Assembly (NCBI RefSeq): GCF_025628965.1
Contig: NZ_JAOTEN010000001.1
Coordinates: 930,001 to 994,000, forward strand
Reading direction: 5' to 3'
From: Chryseobacterium gilvum
GTDB taxonomy: Bacteria > Bacteroidota > Bacteroidia > Flavobacteriales > Weeksellaceae
Length of the DNA: 64,000 nucleotides
The translations under genes were made by a program, and so were the position numbers. Below the pieces are notes generated by a model. That model saw nothing but the letters and a program-made list of their open reading frames with translations. It had not been told where the DNA came from and did no database searches. Below are positions 8,587 through 17,996 of the stretch, piece after piece (position 1 is the stretch's first letter; every line of letters starts with the position of its first letter).

Positions 8587-9771
8587 ATGACAAATAAGCT
8601 TATACTGTTTTCTATTGCGGCAATCTCTCTTACTGCCTGTAAAAAAGAAGCTCCGAAACAAGATGGCCCAAAACCCTATCCTGTAGTATCGGTAGAAAAT
8701 AAAAATATAGTGGGATACGATACCTTTCCTGCAAGTATCGAAGGCAGAGTGAATAATGATGTAAGAGCAAAAATTCAGGGGTATATTACCCAGGTTTTGG
8801 TAGATGAAGGGCAGTACGTTACCAAAGGGCAGCCGTTATTCCGTCTGGAAACCAATACCTTAAATGAAACAGCCGCCGCTGCAAAAGCCGGAATTGGCGC
8901 TGCAGAATCAAATATTGCTGCCGCACAGGCTTCGGTAAATGCCGCACAGGTAGAAGTCAATAAATTAAAACCGCTTGTTGCCAAAAATATCATCAGTGAT
9001 ATTCAGCTGCAGACTGCGCAGGCGAATCTTTCTAAAGCAAAAGCTCAGGTGCAGCAGGCTATCGCCGCAAAACAACAGGCTTCTGCAGATTATAAAGGCG
9101 TTGCCGCAAATATAGATTATTCTGTAATCCGTGCACCAATTTCCGGGGTGATTGGCAAATTGCCTCTTAAAGTAGGAAGTTTGGTAGGGCCTACAGATCA
9201 GACTCCTTTAACGACTATTTCAGACACTTCACAGATCTTTGCCTATTTTTCTATGAATGAAAAAGAATACTTTAACTTCCTTGAAAAATCTGAAGGTGCA
9301 TCTGTTCCTGAAAAAATTAAAAATCTTCCGATGGTAGAATTGCAATTGGCAAACGGAAGTATCTATCCAGAAAAAGGGAGAATTGAAGCCATTACAGGTT
9401 CCATTGATCCTTTAACGGGGACGATACAGTTTAGGGTAGGATTCTCAAACCCTCAGAAACTTCTGAGCAACGGAAACAGCGGAAGTATCAGGTTTCCTAA
9501 AAACTTTGATCAGGTTTTGGTGGTTCCCGAAAGTGCAACGTATGAACAGCAGGGTATTGTTTACGTATATAAAGTAGAAAAAGATACCGCCAAAAATGTC
9601 GTAGTTGATATCATCGACAGAATTGATAATATGGCGCTTGTAAAATCAGGCGTTAAAAAAGGTGATAAAATTGTTGCTGCAGGAATCGGAGGCCTGAAAA
9701 CAGGTACAGCAATAAAACCGCAGCCTGTAAAATTTGACAGCCTTGTTCAATCTATAAAACCGAAATTCTAA
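8587..9771 (+). CDS. RND efflux periplasmic adaptor (membrane fusion lipoprotein)
   Basis: This 394-residue AcrA/MexA-type adaptor links the inner-membrane pump to the outer-membrane channel. A lipoprotein signal ends at Cys18 (ISLTAC). Next come a barrel-sandwich lipoyl half (VRAKIQGYITQVLVDEGQYV), an Ala/Gln-rich alpha-helical hairpin (about residues 95-175), the second lipoyl half (YSVIRAPISGVIGKLP) and beta-barrel domains. An earlier in-frame ATG at 8497 lies inside the regulator gene. ATG 8587 gives a clean lipobox and is preferred. The stop overlaps the pump start (TAATG). Confidence 0.93.
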   Translation: MTNKLILFSIAAISLTACKKEAPKQDGPKPYPVVSVENKNIVGYDTFPASIEGRVNNDVRAKIQGYITQVLVDEGQYVTKGQPLFRLETNTLNETAAAAKAGIGAAESNIAAAQASVNAAQVEVNKLKPLVAKNIISDIQLQTAQANLSKAKAQVQQAIAAKQQASADYKGVAANIDYSVIRAPISGVIGKLPLKVGSLVGPTDQTPLTTISDTSQIFAYFSMNEKEYFNFLEKSEGASVPEKIKNLPMVELQLANGSIYPEKGRIEAITGSIDPLTGTIQFRVGFSNPQKLLSNGNSGSIRFPKNFDQVLVVPESATYEQQGIVYVYKVEKDTAKNVVVDIIDRIDNMALVKSGVKKGDKIVAAGIGGLKTGTAIKPQPVKFDSLVQSIKPKF

Positions 9772-12700
9772 TGATAAAAAACTTTATTAACAGACCGGTT
9801 TTATCAACCGTTATATCAATACTTATTGTAATTCTCGGGGTTTTGGGGCTTATTTCTCTTCCCGTAACTCAATATCCGGATATTGCACCGCCTACTGTAA
9901 GTGTATCTGCAAGCTACACCGGAGCCAATGCGGAAACCGTAATGAAAAGTGTGGTGGTTCCTTTGGAAGAGCAGATCAACGGAGTTGAAGGGATGGATTA
10001 TATCACTTCTTCTGCCGGAAACGACGGCTCTGCCAATATTCAGGTGTTTTTTAAGCAGGGAATTGATCCTGATATTGCTGCGGTAAATGTTCAGAACCGT
10101 GTAACAAGAGCTTCCCCTTTGCTTCCGAGCGAGGTGACCCGTTCCGGGGTAGTTACTCAGAAACAGCAGACCAGTGCATTGATGTACATGTCTTTTTATT
10201 CAGAAAATAAAGATTTGGATGATGTATATCTTCAGAATTTTTTAAATATCAATGTCATCCCAAACCTGAAAAGGGTAAATGGAGTAGGTGATGCCAATGT
10301 TTTCGGTGGAAAAAATTATTCTATGAGAATCTGGCTGGATCCTGCAAAAATGGCGGCATACGAGCTCACTCCAAATGATGTAACTGCAGCAATCAATGAA
10401 CAGAGCAGGGAAGCAGCGGCAGGTTCTATAGGACAAAACAGCGGAAGTTCTTTTGAATATATCATTAAATATGTCGGAAAATTCAATGAAAAAGAGCAGT
10501 ATGACAATATTGTCATAAAAGCTTTAGGAAACGGACAAAACTTAATGTTAAAAGATGTAGCAAAAGTTGAATTAGCCGGCCAATCGTATTCGGGAGTGGG
10601 TGAAAACGGCAATTATCCGTCGATCAGTATGGGTATTTTCCAGACACCGGGTTCTAATGCGCAGGAAATTATTAAAAATATTAAAACATATCTTAAATCT
10701 GCGGAAGGCACATTTCCGGAAGGCGTGAAATACACCTTTAACTTTGATACCAACGAGTTCCTGGAAGCTTCTATTGAAAAAGTAATCCATACTTTGATTG
10801 AAGCATTTATTCTTGTATTTATCGTAGTGTATATTTTCCTTCAGGATTTCAGATCTACCTTAATTCCTGCCATTGCGGTGCCCGTATCTATTGTAGGAGC
10901 ATTTTTCTTCCTGAATCTGTTTGGATATTCATTAAACTTACTGACACTTTTTGCATTGGTTTTAGCCATCGGTATTGTAGTGGATGATGCGATCGTCGTC
11001 GTCGAGGCAGTACATGCCAAAATGGAAAACGGCATCTCCAATGCAAAGAAAGCAACGGTTGAAGCAATGGATGAAATCACCGGTGCTATTATTTCGATTA
11101 CTTTGGTGATGGCGGCAGTATTTATTCCGGTAACCTTTATTACAGGCCCAACCGGAGTTTTTTATCAGCAGTTCGGGATTACTTTAATTATTGCAATCAT
11201 TATTTCTGCCATTAATGCATTGACATTGAGCCCGGTTTTATGTTCACTGTTTTTAAAGCCACATGAAGAACATCATGAAGATTATAAGAATAAAAATTTT
11301 ATTCAGAAGTTTTTCTACAAATTTAATATTGCCTTTAAAACGACCACAGAACGATATGGAAGAGGATTTAATTTCCTTCTGAAACATAAATGGGTAACCC
11401 TTATTATTTTTGCGGTTACCGGCGGTATTTTATTCTGGGCAAGTTCTACGATGAAAAAAGGTTTTGTGCCCACCGAAGACCGTGGTATTATTTTTACCGA
11501 TGTACAGCTTCCTCCGGGAGCCTCCATGGAAAGAACATATAATGCCCTGAAAACACTTCAGGCAAATGCTTTGAAGATCCCTGGAATTCAGAATGTAACG
11601 ATTTCTACCGGTAGAGGGTTTTTATCAGGAAATGGAAGCAACAACGGTCTAGCTTTTGTAAAGCTGAAACCGTTTGAAGATAGAAAAAAAGACGGTTTGA
11701 CGTCTGAAGATATTACCAAAAAACTGTTTGGAATTTCAGCAAAAGTTCCCGATGCCAAAATTGTGTTTTTTCAGCCACCGAGTGTTCCGGGATTTGGTAA
11801 CAGTGCAGGTTTTGAAATGGTTTTATTGGATAAATCCGGCGGTGATTACGCAGATTTTGACAATGTAGCACAAGGTTTCATTGGAAAATTGATGGAAAGA
11901 CCAGAAATTGAGTTTGCGCAGACTTCATTCAATACCAAATATCCGCAATATCAAATGGAAATCAATGTTCCTCTTGCAAAGCAGCTCGGAGTTTCGGTTT
12001 CAGATATTTTGAGTACCATGCAGGGATATATTGGAGGGGTTTATACAGCCGATTTTACAAAATACGGAAAACAGTTCAGGGTTATGGTTCAGGCACTCCC
12101 GGAATCCAGACAGAATATTGATAATCTTAATGAATTATACGTAAAAACCGGTTCTGGTGTAATGTCCCCGATTTCACAATTTGTCACACTTACCAAAGCA
12201 TACGGACCGCAGTCGGTGAGCAGGTATAACTTATTTACTTCCGTAAAATTAACAGGAGCCAACTCTCCGGGTTACAGTTCGGGAGATGCAATCACAGCGG
12301 TGCAGCAAGTGGCAAAAGAATCCCTGAACCAGAACTATGATGTTGAATTTACAGGGTTGACAAGAGAAGAACTGAATTCAGGATCTCAAACCTTGCTTAT
12401 TTTTGCCTTAAGTCTGGTATTTGTATATTTTATCCTTTCTGCTCAGTATGAAAGTTATATTTTGCCTCTGGTTGTAGTCATTTCACTTCCGCTTGGGGTA
12501 ATGGGAGCATATTTCGGACAGAAAATCATGGGTCTGGAAAATAATATTTACTTCCAGATTGCACTGATCATGTTGGTAGGTCTTTTGGCTAAAAATGCCA
12601 TTTTGATTGTAGAATTCGCTGTTCAGCGGCGTCATCACGGGGAAAGTATCGCGACATCCGCCATTAACGCTGCAAAAGCAAGGTTAAGACCTATTTTAAT

Positions 12701-12917
12701 GACTTCTTTAGCCTTTATTTTCGGGCTTCTACCATTGGTTTTAGCCAGCGGAATCGGAGCGGTCGGTAACAGATCAATCGCAACAGGAGCCGCAATAGGC
12801 TTGTTAATAGGTACTATTTTGGGTGTATTTGTCATTCCGGTTTTGTATGTGATTTTCCAGACTTTGCAGGAAAAAGTAAAACCCCTGAAACAAGAAGACA
12901 TCAATTTAGCCGAATAG
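9771..12917 (+). CDS. RND multidrug efflux permease (HAE1 family, AcrB-like)
   Basis: The 1048-residue proton-driven drug exporter has the usual 12-helix RND architecture with two large periplasmic loops. The N-terminus (MIKNFINRPVLSTVISILIV), the pore-domain segment ITSSAGNDGSANIQVFF and the proton-relay aspartates Asp405-Asp406 in GIVVDDAIVVVE are all present. The length matches AcrB/MexB. It shares one base with the adaptor stop and is followed by the outer-membrane channel gene after 21 bp, giving a complete tripartite pump. Substrates are unknown. Confidence 0.95.
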   Translation: MIKNFINRPVLSTVISILIVILGVLGLISLPVTQYPDIAPPTVSVSASYTGANAETVMKSVVVPLEEQINGVEGMDYITSSAGNDGSANIQVFFKQGIDPDIAAVNVQNRVTRASPLLPSEVTRSGVVTQKQQTSALMYMSFYSENKDLDDVYLQNFLNINVIPNLKRVNGVGDANVFGGKNYSMRIWLDPAKMAAYELTPNDVTAAINEQSREAAAGSIGQNSGSSFEYIIKYVGKFNEKEQYDNIVIKALGNGQNLMLKDVAKVELAGQSYSGVGENGNYPSISMGIFQTPGSNAQEIIKNIKTYLKSAEGTFPEGVKYTFNFDTNEFLEASIEKVIHTLIEAFILVFIVVYIFLQDFRSTLIPAIAVPVSIVGAFFFLNLFGYSLNLLTLFALVLAIGIVVDDAIVVVEAVHAKMENGISNAKKATVEAMDEITGAIISITLVMAAVFIPVTFITGPTGVFYQQFGITLIIAIIISAINALTLSPVLCSLFLKPHEEHHEDYKNKNFIQKFFYKFNIAFKTTTERYGRGFNFLLKHKWVTLIIFAVTGGILFWASSTMKKGFVPTEDRGIIFTDVQLPPGASMERTYNALKTLQANALKIPGIQNVTISTGRGFLSGNGSNNGLAFVKLKPFEDRKKDGLTSEDITKKLFGISAKVPDAKIVFFQPPSVPGFGNSAGFEMVLLDKSGGDYADFDNVAQGFIGKLMERPEIEFAQTSFNTKYPQYQMEINVPLAKQLGVSVSDILSTMQGYIGGVYTADFTKYGKQFRVMVQALPESRQNIDNLNELYVKTGSGVMSPISQFVTLTKAYGPQSVSRYNLFTSVKLTGANSPGYSSGDAITAVQQVAKESLNQNYDVEFTGLTREELNSGSQTLLIFALSLVFVYFILSAQYESYILPLVVVISLPLGVMGAYFGQKIMGLENNIYFQIALIMLVGLLAKNAILIVEFAVQRRHHGESIATSAINAAKARLRPILMTSLAFIFGLLPLVLASGIGAVGNRSIATGAAIGLLIGTILGVFVIPVLYVIFQTLQEKVKPLKQEDINLAE

Positions 12918-12938
12918 GAATCTTTAAGATTTTAAATA

Positions 12939-14354
12939 ATGAAGAAATTATCAATTATAATTAAAGGAACCGTATTTTCAGTATGCACACTGGCGATTTT
13001 ATCATCCTGTATGGTAAGAAAAGAATATGAAAGGCCAAACCAGGTTGTAGACGAAAAACTTTTCCGTACCGATATGCTTCCGCAGGACACGGCCAATATT
13101 GCCAATGTCTCCTGGAAAGAAATATTCACAGACCCTATTCTCCAGAAGCATATTACTACAGCGCTAAATAATAATTTAGACATCAGAATTGCGCTTCAGA
13201 GCATTACTTCTGCAGAGGCTTATCTGAAACAAAGCAGAGCAGCTTACCAACCTACGCTTACTGTAGGACCTGGATATACTTTTCAAACGCAGTCTTTAAA
13301 TACGCAAACCGGACAGCTGTTCGGATCAAGACGCTACATCAATCAGCTTGATGTAACAGCAAGTATCGGTTGGGAACCTGATTTATGGGGAAAATTAAAG
13401 TCCCAGCAGAAAGCCCAGCTTGCCAATTATTTAGGAACCGTTGCCGCCCATAAAGCAGTGAAAAGTGATTTGGTGGCATCTGTAGCATCTTCTTATTATC
13501 AGCTGTTAACATTTGATGACCAAAAAAGGATTATCCAGGAAACAATTGACATCCGAAAGAAAAATCTGGAAACCACCAAAGCGTTAAAAGGTGCAGGTAC
13601 ACTTACGGAAGTTGCTGTTCAGCAAAGTGAAGCACTTGTATATAACGCACAATCTTTACTGATTGACATTGATACTCAGATCCAGCTTCTTGAAAATACG
13701 ATGAGTTTACTGATGGGAGAACCTTCTCATGCGATTGAAAGATCAACATTAGAAAACCAGCAGATTCCGATAGATCTAAAGCTGGGATATCCGGCTCAGT
13801 TATTGGCCAACCGGCCCGATGTAATGCAGGCAGAATATAATCTGATGAATGCTTTTGAGCTCACTAATTCTGCAAAAGCGCAATTTTATCCTACATTGAG
13901 AATTACCGGAAACGGTGGTATTCAGTCGCTTGATATTGATCATTTATTCAGCATCAATTCATTATTTGCAAGTGTGGTAGGAGGATTGGCACAACCGATT
14001 CTGAATAAAAGACAGATCAGGACTAATTATGAAGTAAGTCTGGCCAATCAGGAAACGGCTTATCTTAATTTTAGAAAAGCGGTTCTCACCGCCGGAAAAG
14101 AAGTGTCTGATGCAATCAGAATATTTTCTGTGCAGGATTCTTTTATTGATCTTAAAACGAAAGAATTGAATGCCTACAAAAATTCGGTGGAATACTCTCA
14201 GGAACTGGTCAATTATGGGATGGCAAATTATCTTGAAGTCTTGAATGCCAATGTAAGCTCTCTCAATGCAGAACTCAATATTTCTAATGCGCAATACAGT
14301 AAAATGAAAGCGGCCGTAGATTTATATCAGGCTTTAGGAGGAGGCTGGAAGTAA
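12939..14354 (+). CDS. Outer-membrane efflux channel lipoprotein (OprM/NodT family)
   Basis: The 471-residue TolC-like channel has a lipoprotein signal with Cys24 (ILSSC). It shows the internally duplicated OEP domain, with long helices and repeated motifs around ALNNNLDIRIALQSI and LLANRPDVMQAEYNL. It completes the tripartite pump with the two upstream genes. The C-terminus keeps the family feature VDLYQALGGGW. A strong terminator 22 bp after the stop ends the operon. Confidence 0.93.
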   Translation: MKKLSIIIKGTVFSVCTLAILSSCMVRKEYERPNQVVDEKLFRTDMLPQDTANIANVSWKEIFTDPILQKHITTALNNNLDIRIALQSITSAEAYLKQSRAAYQPTLTVGPGYTFQTQSLNTQTGQLFGSRRYINQLDVTASIGWEPDLWGKLKSQQKAQLANYLGTVAAHKAVKSDLVASVASSYYQLLTFDDQKRIIQETIDIRKKNLETTKALKGAGTLTEVAVQQSEALVYNAQSLLIDIDTQIQLLENTMSLLMGEPSHAIERSTLENQQIPIDLKLGYPAQLLANRPDVMQAEYNLMNAFELTNSAKAQFYPTLRITGNGGIQSLDIDHLFSINSLFASVVGGLAQPILNKRQIRTNYEVSLANQETAYLNFRKAVLTAGKEVSDAIRIFSVQDSFIDLKTKELNAYKNSVEYSQELVNYGMANYLEVLNANVSSLNAELNISNAQYSKMKAAVDLYQALGGGWK

Positions 14355-14375
14355 ACATCATTTAATGGAATTATT

Positions 14376-14408
14376 AAAAACGTATGCTTGCTCAGCATAC
14401 GTTTTTTA
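14376..14408 (+). terminator. Rho-independent terminator of the RND operon
   Basis: A perfect 12-bp stem (AAAAACGTATGC, 14376-14387, with its complement at 14395-14406) carries a run of T as its 3' arm. Confidence 0.88.
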
Positions 14409-14450
14409 ATATATTCTTAAAAATTTGTTTCAAAATGATAAATTTTTATT

Positions 14451-14479
14451 TTGTTAATACCTATAAAACATTATATTTG
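14451..14479 (+). promoter_or_regulatory. Flavobacterial promoter of tRNA-Ala
   Basis: TTG (14451-14453) and TATATTTG (14472-14479) are separated by 18 bp, which is consensus spacing. The tRNA starts 20 bases later. Confidence 0.75.
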
Positions 14480-14498
14480 CTGAGGATTACCAATAATG

Positions 14499-14572
14499 GG
14501 GGAATTAGCTCATCTGGCTAGAGCGTTAGACTGGCAGTCTAAAGGTGACGGGTTCGATCCCCGTATTCTCCA
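14499..14572 (+). tRNA. tRNA-Ala (anticodon GGC)
   Basis: A complete 74-nt cloverleaf is visible. Acceptor GGGGAAT (14499-14505) pairs with ATTCTCC (14565-14571), including one G-U pair. The discriminator base is A (14572), and CCA is not encoded. The anticodon stem TTAGA/TCTAA encloses loop CTGGCAG, giving anticodon GGC. The T arm is ACGGG-TTCGATC-CCCGT. It is a single gene with its own promoter, unlinked to rRNA. Confidence 0.95.
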
Positions 14573-14608
14573 CAGGAATAAAAACTTTGTCAAACCATAT
14601 TAAAAGCT

Positions 14609-14977
14609 ATGAAGAAACTTTTTTTACTTTTGCTAACTACTTTTTCATTAATTGGATGCAGCTCAGATGATGACACCATTTATGATTATATCGGAACCTG
14701 GTCCGGAACGTATTCAGGGACAGATAAAGGAGCTTGGAATTTTGTGGTTGCAAATGATGGTAAAGTTACAGGAACAATGCATTCTGATGTTAATAATGAA
14801 AACTACAATATTTCAGGAAGATTAGATGCTTCAGGACAGCTTACTGCTGATCTTGGTTTACCTTCGGATGGTCAGTTTACAGGAACCTTGGCTGATAAAA
14901 AAGGCGATGGAAGCTGGACGAATGCAGTTCCTGCTCCTACAAGAACCGGAACGTGGACCGGAATGAAAAATAAATAA
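14609..14977 (+). CDS. Small lipoprotein of unknown function
   Basis: The 122-residue protein has a lipoprotein signal (MKKLFLLLLTTFSLIGC, Cys17) followed by an Asp-rich SSDDD linker. Such acidic sequences after the Cys fit the Bacteroidetes surface-export signal. The mature part is Gly/Thr-rich with beta-strand repeats of the type GTWSGTYSG...GTWTGMKNK, suggesting a small beta barrel. I do not recognise a function. It lies 36 bp after the tRNA and may be read from the tRNA promoter. A terminator follows. Confidence 0.75.
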   Translation: MKKLFLLLLTTFSLIGCSSDDDTIYDYIGTWSGTYSGTDKGAWNFVVANDGKVTGTMHSDVNNENYNISGRLDASGQLTADLGLPSDGQFTGTLADKKGDGSWTNAVPAPTRTGTWTGMKNK

Positions 14978-15000
14978 TACAAAATTTTTATAAAACTAAG

Positions 15001-15030
15001 ACCTGCAACGTAAAATTTGCAGGTTTTTTT
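15001..15030 (+). terminator. Rho-independent terminator after lipoprotein gene
   Basis: ACCTGCAA (15001-15008) pairs with TTGCAGGT (15017-15024), followed by six more T. Confidence 0.85.
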
Positions 15031-15035
15031 ATGCA

Positions 15036-15683
15036 TTATGCAAATCCCATTTGTATAATTTCGCCGTCTTTCTTCAGAGTGATAAAATGAAGTATAGAAT
15101 GATCATCGGTAAAGCATTTGGTAAAAACCAGTTCATTCTTTTGCTTTTCCATTTGGATGATCTGCTCATAAGTTTCCGTAGAATACCGATCGAAATCAAT
15201 TTTTATCGTCGTGATGACAATTTCATCTGTCATAGCTTCACTTAAAAATAAACTGTTATCCCATAAATTCAAAACAACTTTTGTACTAACAGAAATATTG
15301 TCTATTTTTCCAAAGCAGAAATTTCTTAAAGCTGATTTCCCTTTTTCGGTATCTATCCCATTTTTCACGGTTCTTTTGCCACGTTCAGAAATAAAATCCA
15401 GATCCTTAATTTCAGTCATCAGTTTTGCAAACTTTTGATAGAGTAGGGGATCTTCGGCGTATATAATGAAATTCTTAATAGATTGCCGTATCAACTTTCC
15501 AATTTTTGAACAGTGGCCAAATTCAGAGCTGTTCTGACGTACTTTTTCATACGCAGGATTTTTTTTAAAAGCAGATTTATTAAAGCCGCTTTTCTTTCGG
15601 ACTATATTTTTACCATTCAAAGTGTAGAATACCAGATCTCCTACAGATCCATTTATTTTTAAGAAACTTTCGTATGTCGCCAT
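15036..15683 (-). CDS. Conserved hypothetical protein (DUF6266-like N-terminus)
   Basis: The 215-residue protein has no signal peptide or membrane segment. The N-terminus (MATYESFLKINGSVGDLVFY...GKNIVRKKSG, then NPAYEKVRQNSSEFGHCSKIG) resembles a group of Bacteroidetes proteins (DUF6266 and relatives) that begin with a G-x-V-G-x-x-V-x-Y strand, a V-R-K-K/P turn and a P-x-x-x-x-V-R-x-x-x-x-E-F helix. The biological role of these proteins is unknown. I see no conserved catalytic residues. It is a single gene, convergent with the lipoprotein gene. Confidence 0.6.
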   Translation of the reverse strand: MATYESFLKINGSVGDLVFYTLNGKNIVRKKSGFNKSAFKKNPAYEKVRQNSSEFGHCSKIGKLIRQSIKNFIIYAEDPLLYQKFAKLMTEIKDLDFISERGKRTVKNGIDTEKGKSALRNFCFGKIDNISVSTKVVLNLWDNSLFLSEAMTDEIVITTIKIDFDRYSTETYEQIIQMEKQKNELVFTKCFTDDHSILHFITLKKDGEIIQMGFA

Positions 15684-15783
15684 TTGACCGATTATTTTAC
15701 AAATATAAAACTATTTTTATATTATTATATTATAATTAATATATAGTTGTAGTATAGTTTATGTATATTCATCAAAAAAATTA

Positions 15784-15791
15784 TATATTTG
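15784..15791 (+). promoter_or_regulatory. -7 element (TATATTTG) before the NlpC/P60 gene
   Basis: An exact TAnnTTTG match lies 18 bases before the ATG at 15810. No clear TTG is found at the usual -33 distance. Confidence 0.5.
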
Positions 15792-15809
15792 TAATTCAAT
15801 TCTGTAATT

Positions 15810-16397
15810 ATGATTACAAAAGCTTTTACGCATAATTTTATTAACAAGAAATTTTCTGTTGCAGGTAGAATTTCGTCATGTATTATTTTGTTCTTTGTCA
15901 TTATTTCATGTGGAAGCGCAAAAAAAGTCTCAACACAAAAATCTTCATCTACAATAAATATCAAAGCGGAAAACCTCAGAAAATTAGATTCAAAATTTGA
16001 TGGTAAAATTTCAGGCCCTGTAAAAAATATTTTAAAAGATGCGGAACACTATTTAGGTGCTCCCTATAAATTCGGTGGCAATACTTCTTCAGGCTTTGAC
16101 TGCTCAGGATTTACCGTAAAAGTTTTTCAGGAAAATGATCTGGTTTTACCCAGAAGGTCTGCAGATCAGGCCAATGCAGGGAAAAGCATTGATGTAGAAG
16201 AAGTAAAGCCCGGTGATCTTTTATTTTTCGCTACTTCAGGAGGAAGCCGTGTTTCCCATGTAGGAATTGTCTTTCAAATAGAAAATGATGGTGAGATCAG
16301 ATTCATCCATGCTTCTACTACAAAAGGTGTGATTATATCTTCACTTAATGAGAAATACTGGAATAAGACGTATCTTCATGCACAACGGATTCTTTAA
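15810..16397 (+). CDS. NlpC/P60 family (C40) peptidoglycan hydrolase, lipoprotein
   Basis: This 195-residue protein is predicted to cleave D-Glu-gamma-meso-DAP bonds in peptidoglycan stems. A lipoprotein signal ends at Cys34 (IISCGS). The C-terminal NlpC/P60 domain has the catalytic triad Cys98 (FDCSGF), His150 (SHVGI) and His167 (FIHAS). Its length matches the E. coli Spr/MepS type, with no SH3 domains. It lies upstream of dapD, which makes the DAP precursor, but a 102-bp gap with its own promoter separates them. Confidence 0.9.
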   Translation: MITKAFTHNFINKKFSVAGRISSCIILFFVIISCGSAKKVSTQKSSSTINIKAENLRKLDSKFDGKISGPVKNILKDAEHYLGAPYKFGGNTSSGFDCSGFTVKVFQENDLVLPRRSADQANAGKSIDVEEVKPGDLLFFATSGGSRVSHVGIVFQIENDGEIRFIHASTTKGVIISSLNEKYWNKTYLHAQRIL

Positions 16398-16459
16398 ATA
16401 ACTGACTACATTATCCGATATAGAGTGCTAAGTAAAATAAGGTTTGCTGAACTTTTTTG

Positions 16460-16467
16460 TATATTTG
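16460..16467 (+). promoter_or_regulatory. -7 element (TATATTTG) before dapD
   Basis: An exact TAnnTTTG match lies 32 bases before the dapD ATG. Confidence 0.5.
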
Positions 16468-16499
16468 GCCGTATAATTATTAACGATTAAAACGAAAAC

Positions 16500-17312
16500 A
16501 TGTCTTTACAACATACTATTGAAAACATTTGGGATCACCGAGAATTATTACAAAACGAAGACAGTAAAGCCGCGATCAGAGAAGTGGTTTCACTTTTAGA
16601 TTCAGGAGAATTACGTGTTGCTGAGCCCGCAGAAAATGGATGGAAAGTGAATGAATGGGTAAAAAAAGCGGTTGTCATGTATTTTCCGATCCAGACTATG
16701 GAAACGATTGAAGTAGGACCGTTTGAGTTTCATGATAAAATTCCTTTAAAAAGAAACTATGCTGAAAAAGGAGTTCGTGTTGTACCCCATGCTATTGCAA
16801 GAGAAGGTTCTTTTATAGCTTCAGGAGTTATTTTAATGCCTTCATACGTTAACATTGGAGCGTACGTAGATTCCGGAACCATGGTTGATACTTGGGCAAC
16901 AGTAGGAAGCTGCGCGCAAATCGGTAAAAATGTTCACCTGAGCGGCGGCGTAGGAATTGGAGGTGTTTTAGAACCTTTACAGGCTGCACCTGTTATCATT
17001 GAAGACGATTGCTTTATCGGGTCAAGATGTATTGTTGTAGAGGGCGTTCATGTTGAGAAAGAAGCGGTTTTGGGAGCGAATGTTGTTTTAACGGCATCCA
17101 CAAAAATTATTGACGTAACCGGAGATCAGCCTGTAGAAATCAAAGGTCGAGTTCCTGCGCGTTCAGTTGTTATTCCGGGAAGTTATACCAAACAATATCC
17201 TGCCGGAGAATTTCAGGTTCCATGTGCCTTGATTATAGGCCAGAGAAAAGAGTCTACAGATAAAAAAACATCTTTGAATGATGCATTAAGAGAAAACAAC
17301 GTCGCTGTTTAA
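16500..17312 (+). CDS. dapD: 2,3,4,5-tetrahydropyridine-2,6-dicarboxylate N-succinyltransferase
   Basis: The 270-residue enzyme transfers succinyl from succinyl-CoA to tetrahydrodipicolinate in lysine and meso-DAP synthesis. The helical N-terminal domain contains the motif VKKAVVMYFPI, and the middle is a left-handed parallel beta helix with hexapeptide repeats (such as IGAYVDSGTMVDTWATVGSCAQIG and HLSGGVGIGG). The length is normal for DapD. Two glycosyltransferase genes follow closely (9 bp gap to the first), so the three may be co-transcribed although their functions differ. Confidence 0.95.
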   Translation: MSLQHTIENIWDHRELLQNEDSKAAIREVVSLLDSGELRVAEPAENGWKVNEWVKKAVVMYFPIQTMETIEVGPFEFHDKIPLKRNYAEKGVRVVPHAIAREGSFIASGVILMPSYVNIGAYVDSGTMVDTWATVGSCAQIGKNVHLSGGVGIGGVLEPLQAAPVIIEDDCFIGSRCIVVEGVHVEKEAVLGANVVLTASTKIIDVTGDQPVEIKGRVPARSVVIPGSYTKQYPAGEFQVPCALIIGQRKESTDKKTSLNDALRENNVAV

Positions 17313-17321
17313 ATAAAACTG

Positions 17322-17996
17322 ATGGCCATTCCCAAACAAATATTCCAGACGTTTAAAAATGATAAGCTGCCTTGGCTTACGAGGTTTCATATCAGCAGAA
17401 TGCGAAAAAAAAACCCTGAATACGAATATCATTTTTATGATGATGAAAGAATTCAGGCATTTTTAAAAGAAGAATTTCCTCCTGAATATATAAAATCCTA
17501 TAACCGCTTAACGATTGGAGCTGCCAAAGCAGATTTTTTCCGTTATGCTATTCTGTATAAAAAAGGAGGTATTTATCTGGATATTGACAGCGGATTAATT
17601 AAGCCTCTACGTGAATTTATCCGGGAAGATGATTCAGCGCTTGTAACGGATGAAATTCCTCCAACCTATTATGTACAGTGGGGTTTGGTGTATGAAGCCG
17701 GACATCCTTTTCTTCAAAGGACTTTAGAGAATGTCTTGGATAATATTAAAAAAAATCCGTATCCGCATAACGTTCACAAAACAACAGGACCTACTGTTTA
17801 TACGGATTCTATCAAAGAATGCCTTCAGGAAAATCCTGATATTCCGCATCGGTTTATGAAACCCCATTATGATCAATGTATGCAGTTTAAATATAAATTA
17901 GGTAAATTTTTTCTGTACAGTGATAAATCCGAACATTGGAAGAGAAAGCAGCTTACACAAAATATCATAAAACCTGAGCATGAAGATCGCCTTTGA
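17322..17996 (+). CDS. DXD-motif glycosyltransferase (OCH1/capsular type)
   Basis: The 224-residue protein begins IPKQIFQTFKNDKLP, the typical start of GT32/OCH1-like sugar transferases. It has the metal and nucleotide-sugar binding motif Asp87-x-Asp89 (GGIYLDIDSG) after the conserved AAKADFFRYAILYKKGG helix. It probably adds a sugar to a cell-surface glycan using a nucleotide sugar. Acceptor and donor are unknown. The stop overlaps the start of the next glycosyltransferase by 17 bp, so the two are translationally coupled. Confidence 0.87.
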   Translation: MAIPKQIFQTFKNDKLPWLTRFHISRMRKKNPEYEYHFYDDERIQAFLKEEFPPEYIKSYNRLTIGAAKADFFRYAILYKKGGIYLDIDSGLIKPLREFIREDDSALVTDEIPPTYYVQWGLVYEAGHPFLQRTLENVLDNIKKNPYPHNVHKTTGPTVYTDSIKECLQENPDIPHRFMKPHYDQCMQFKYKLGKFFLYSDKSEHWKRKQLTQNIIKPEHEDRL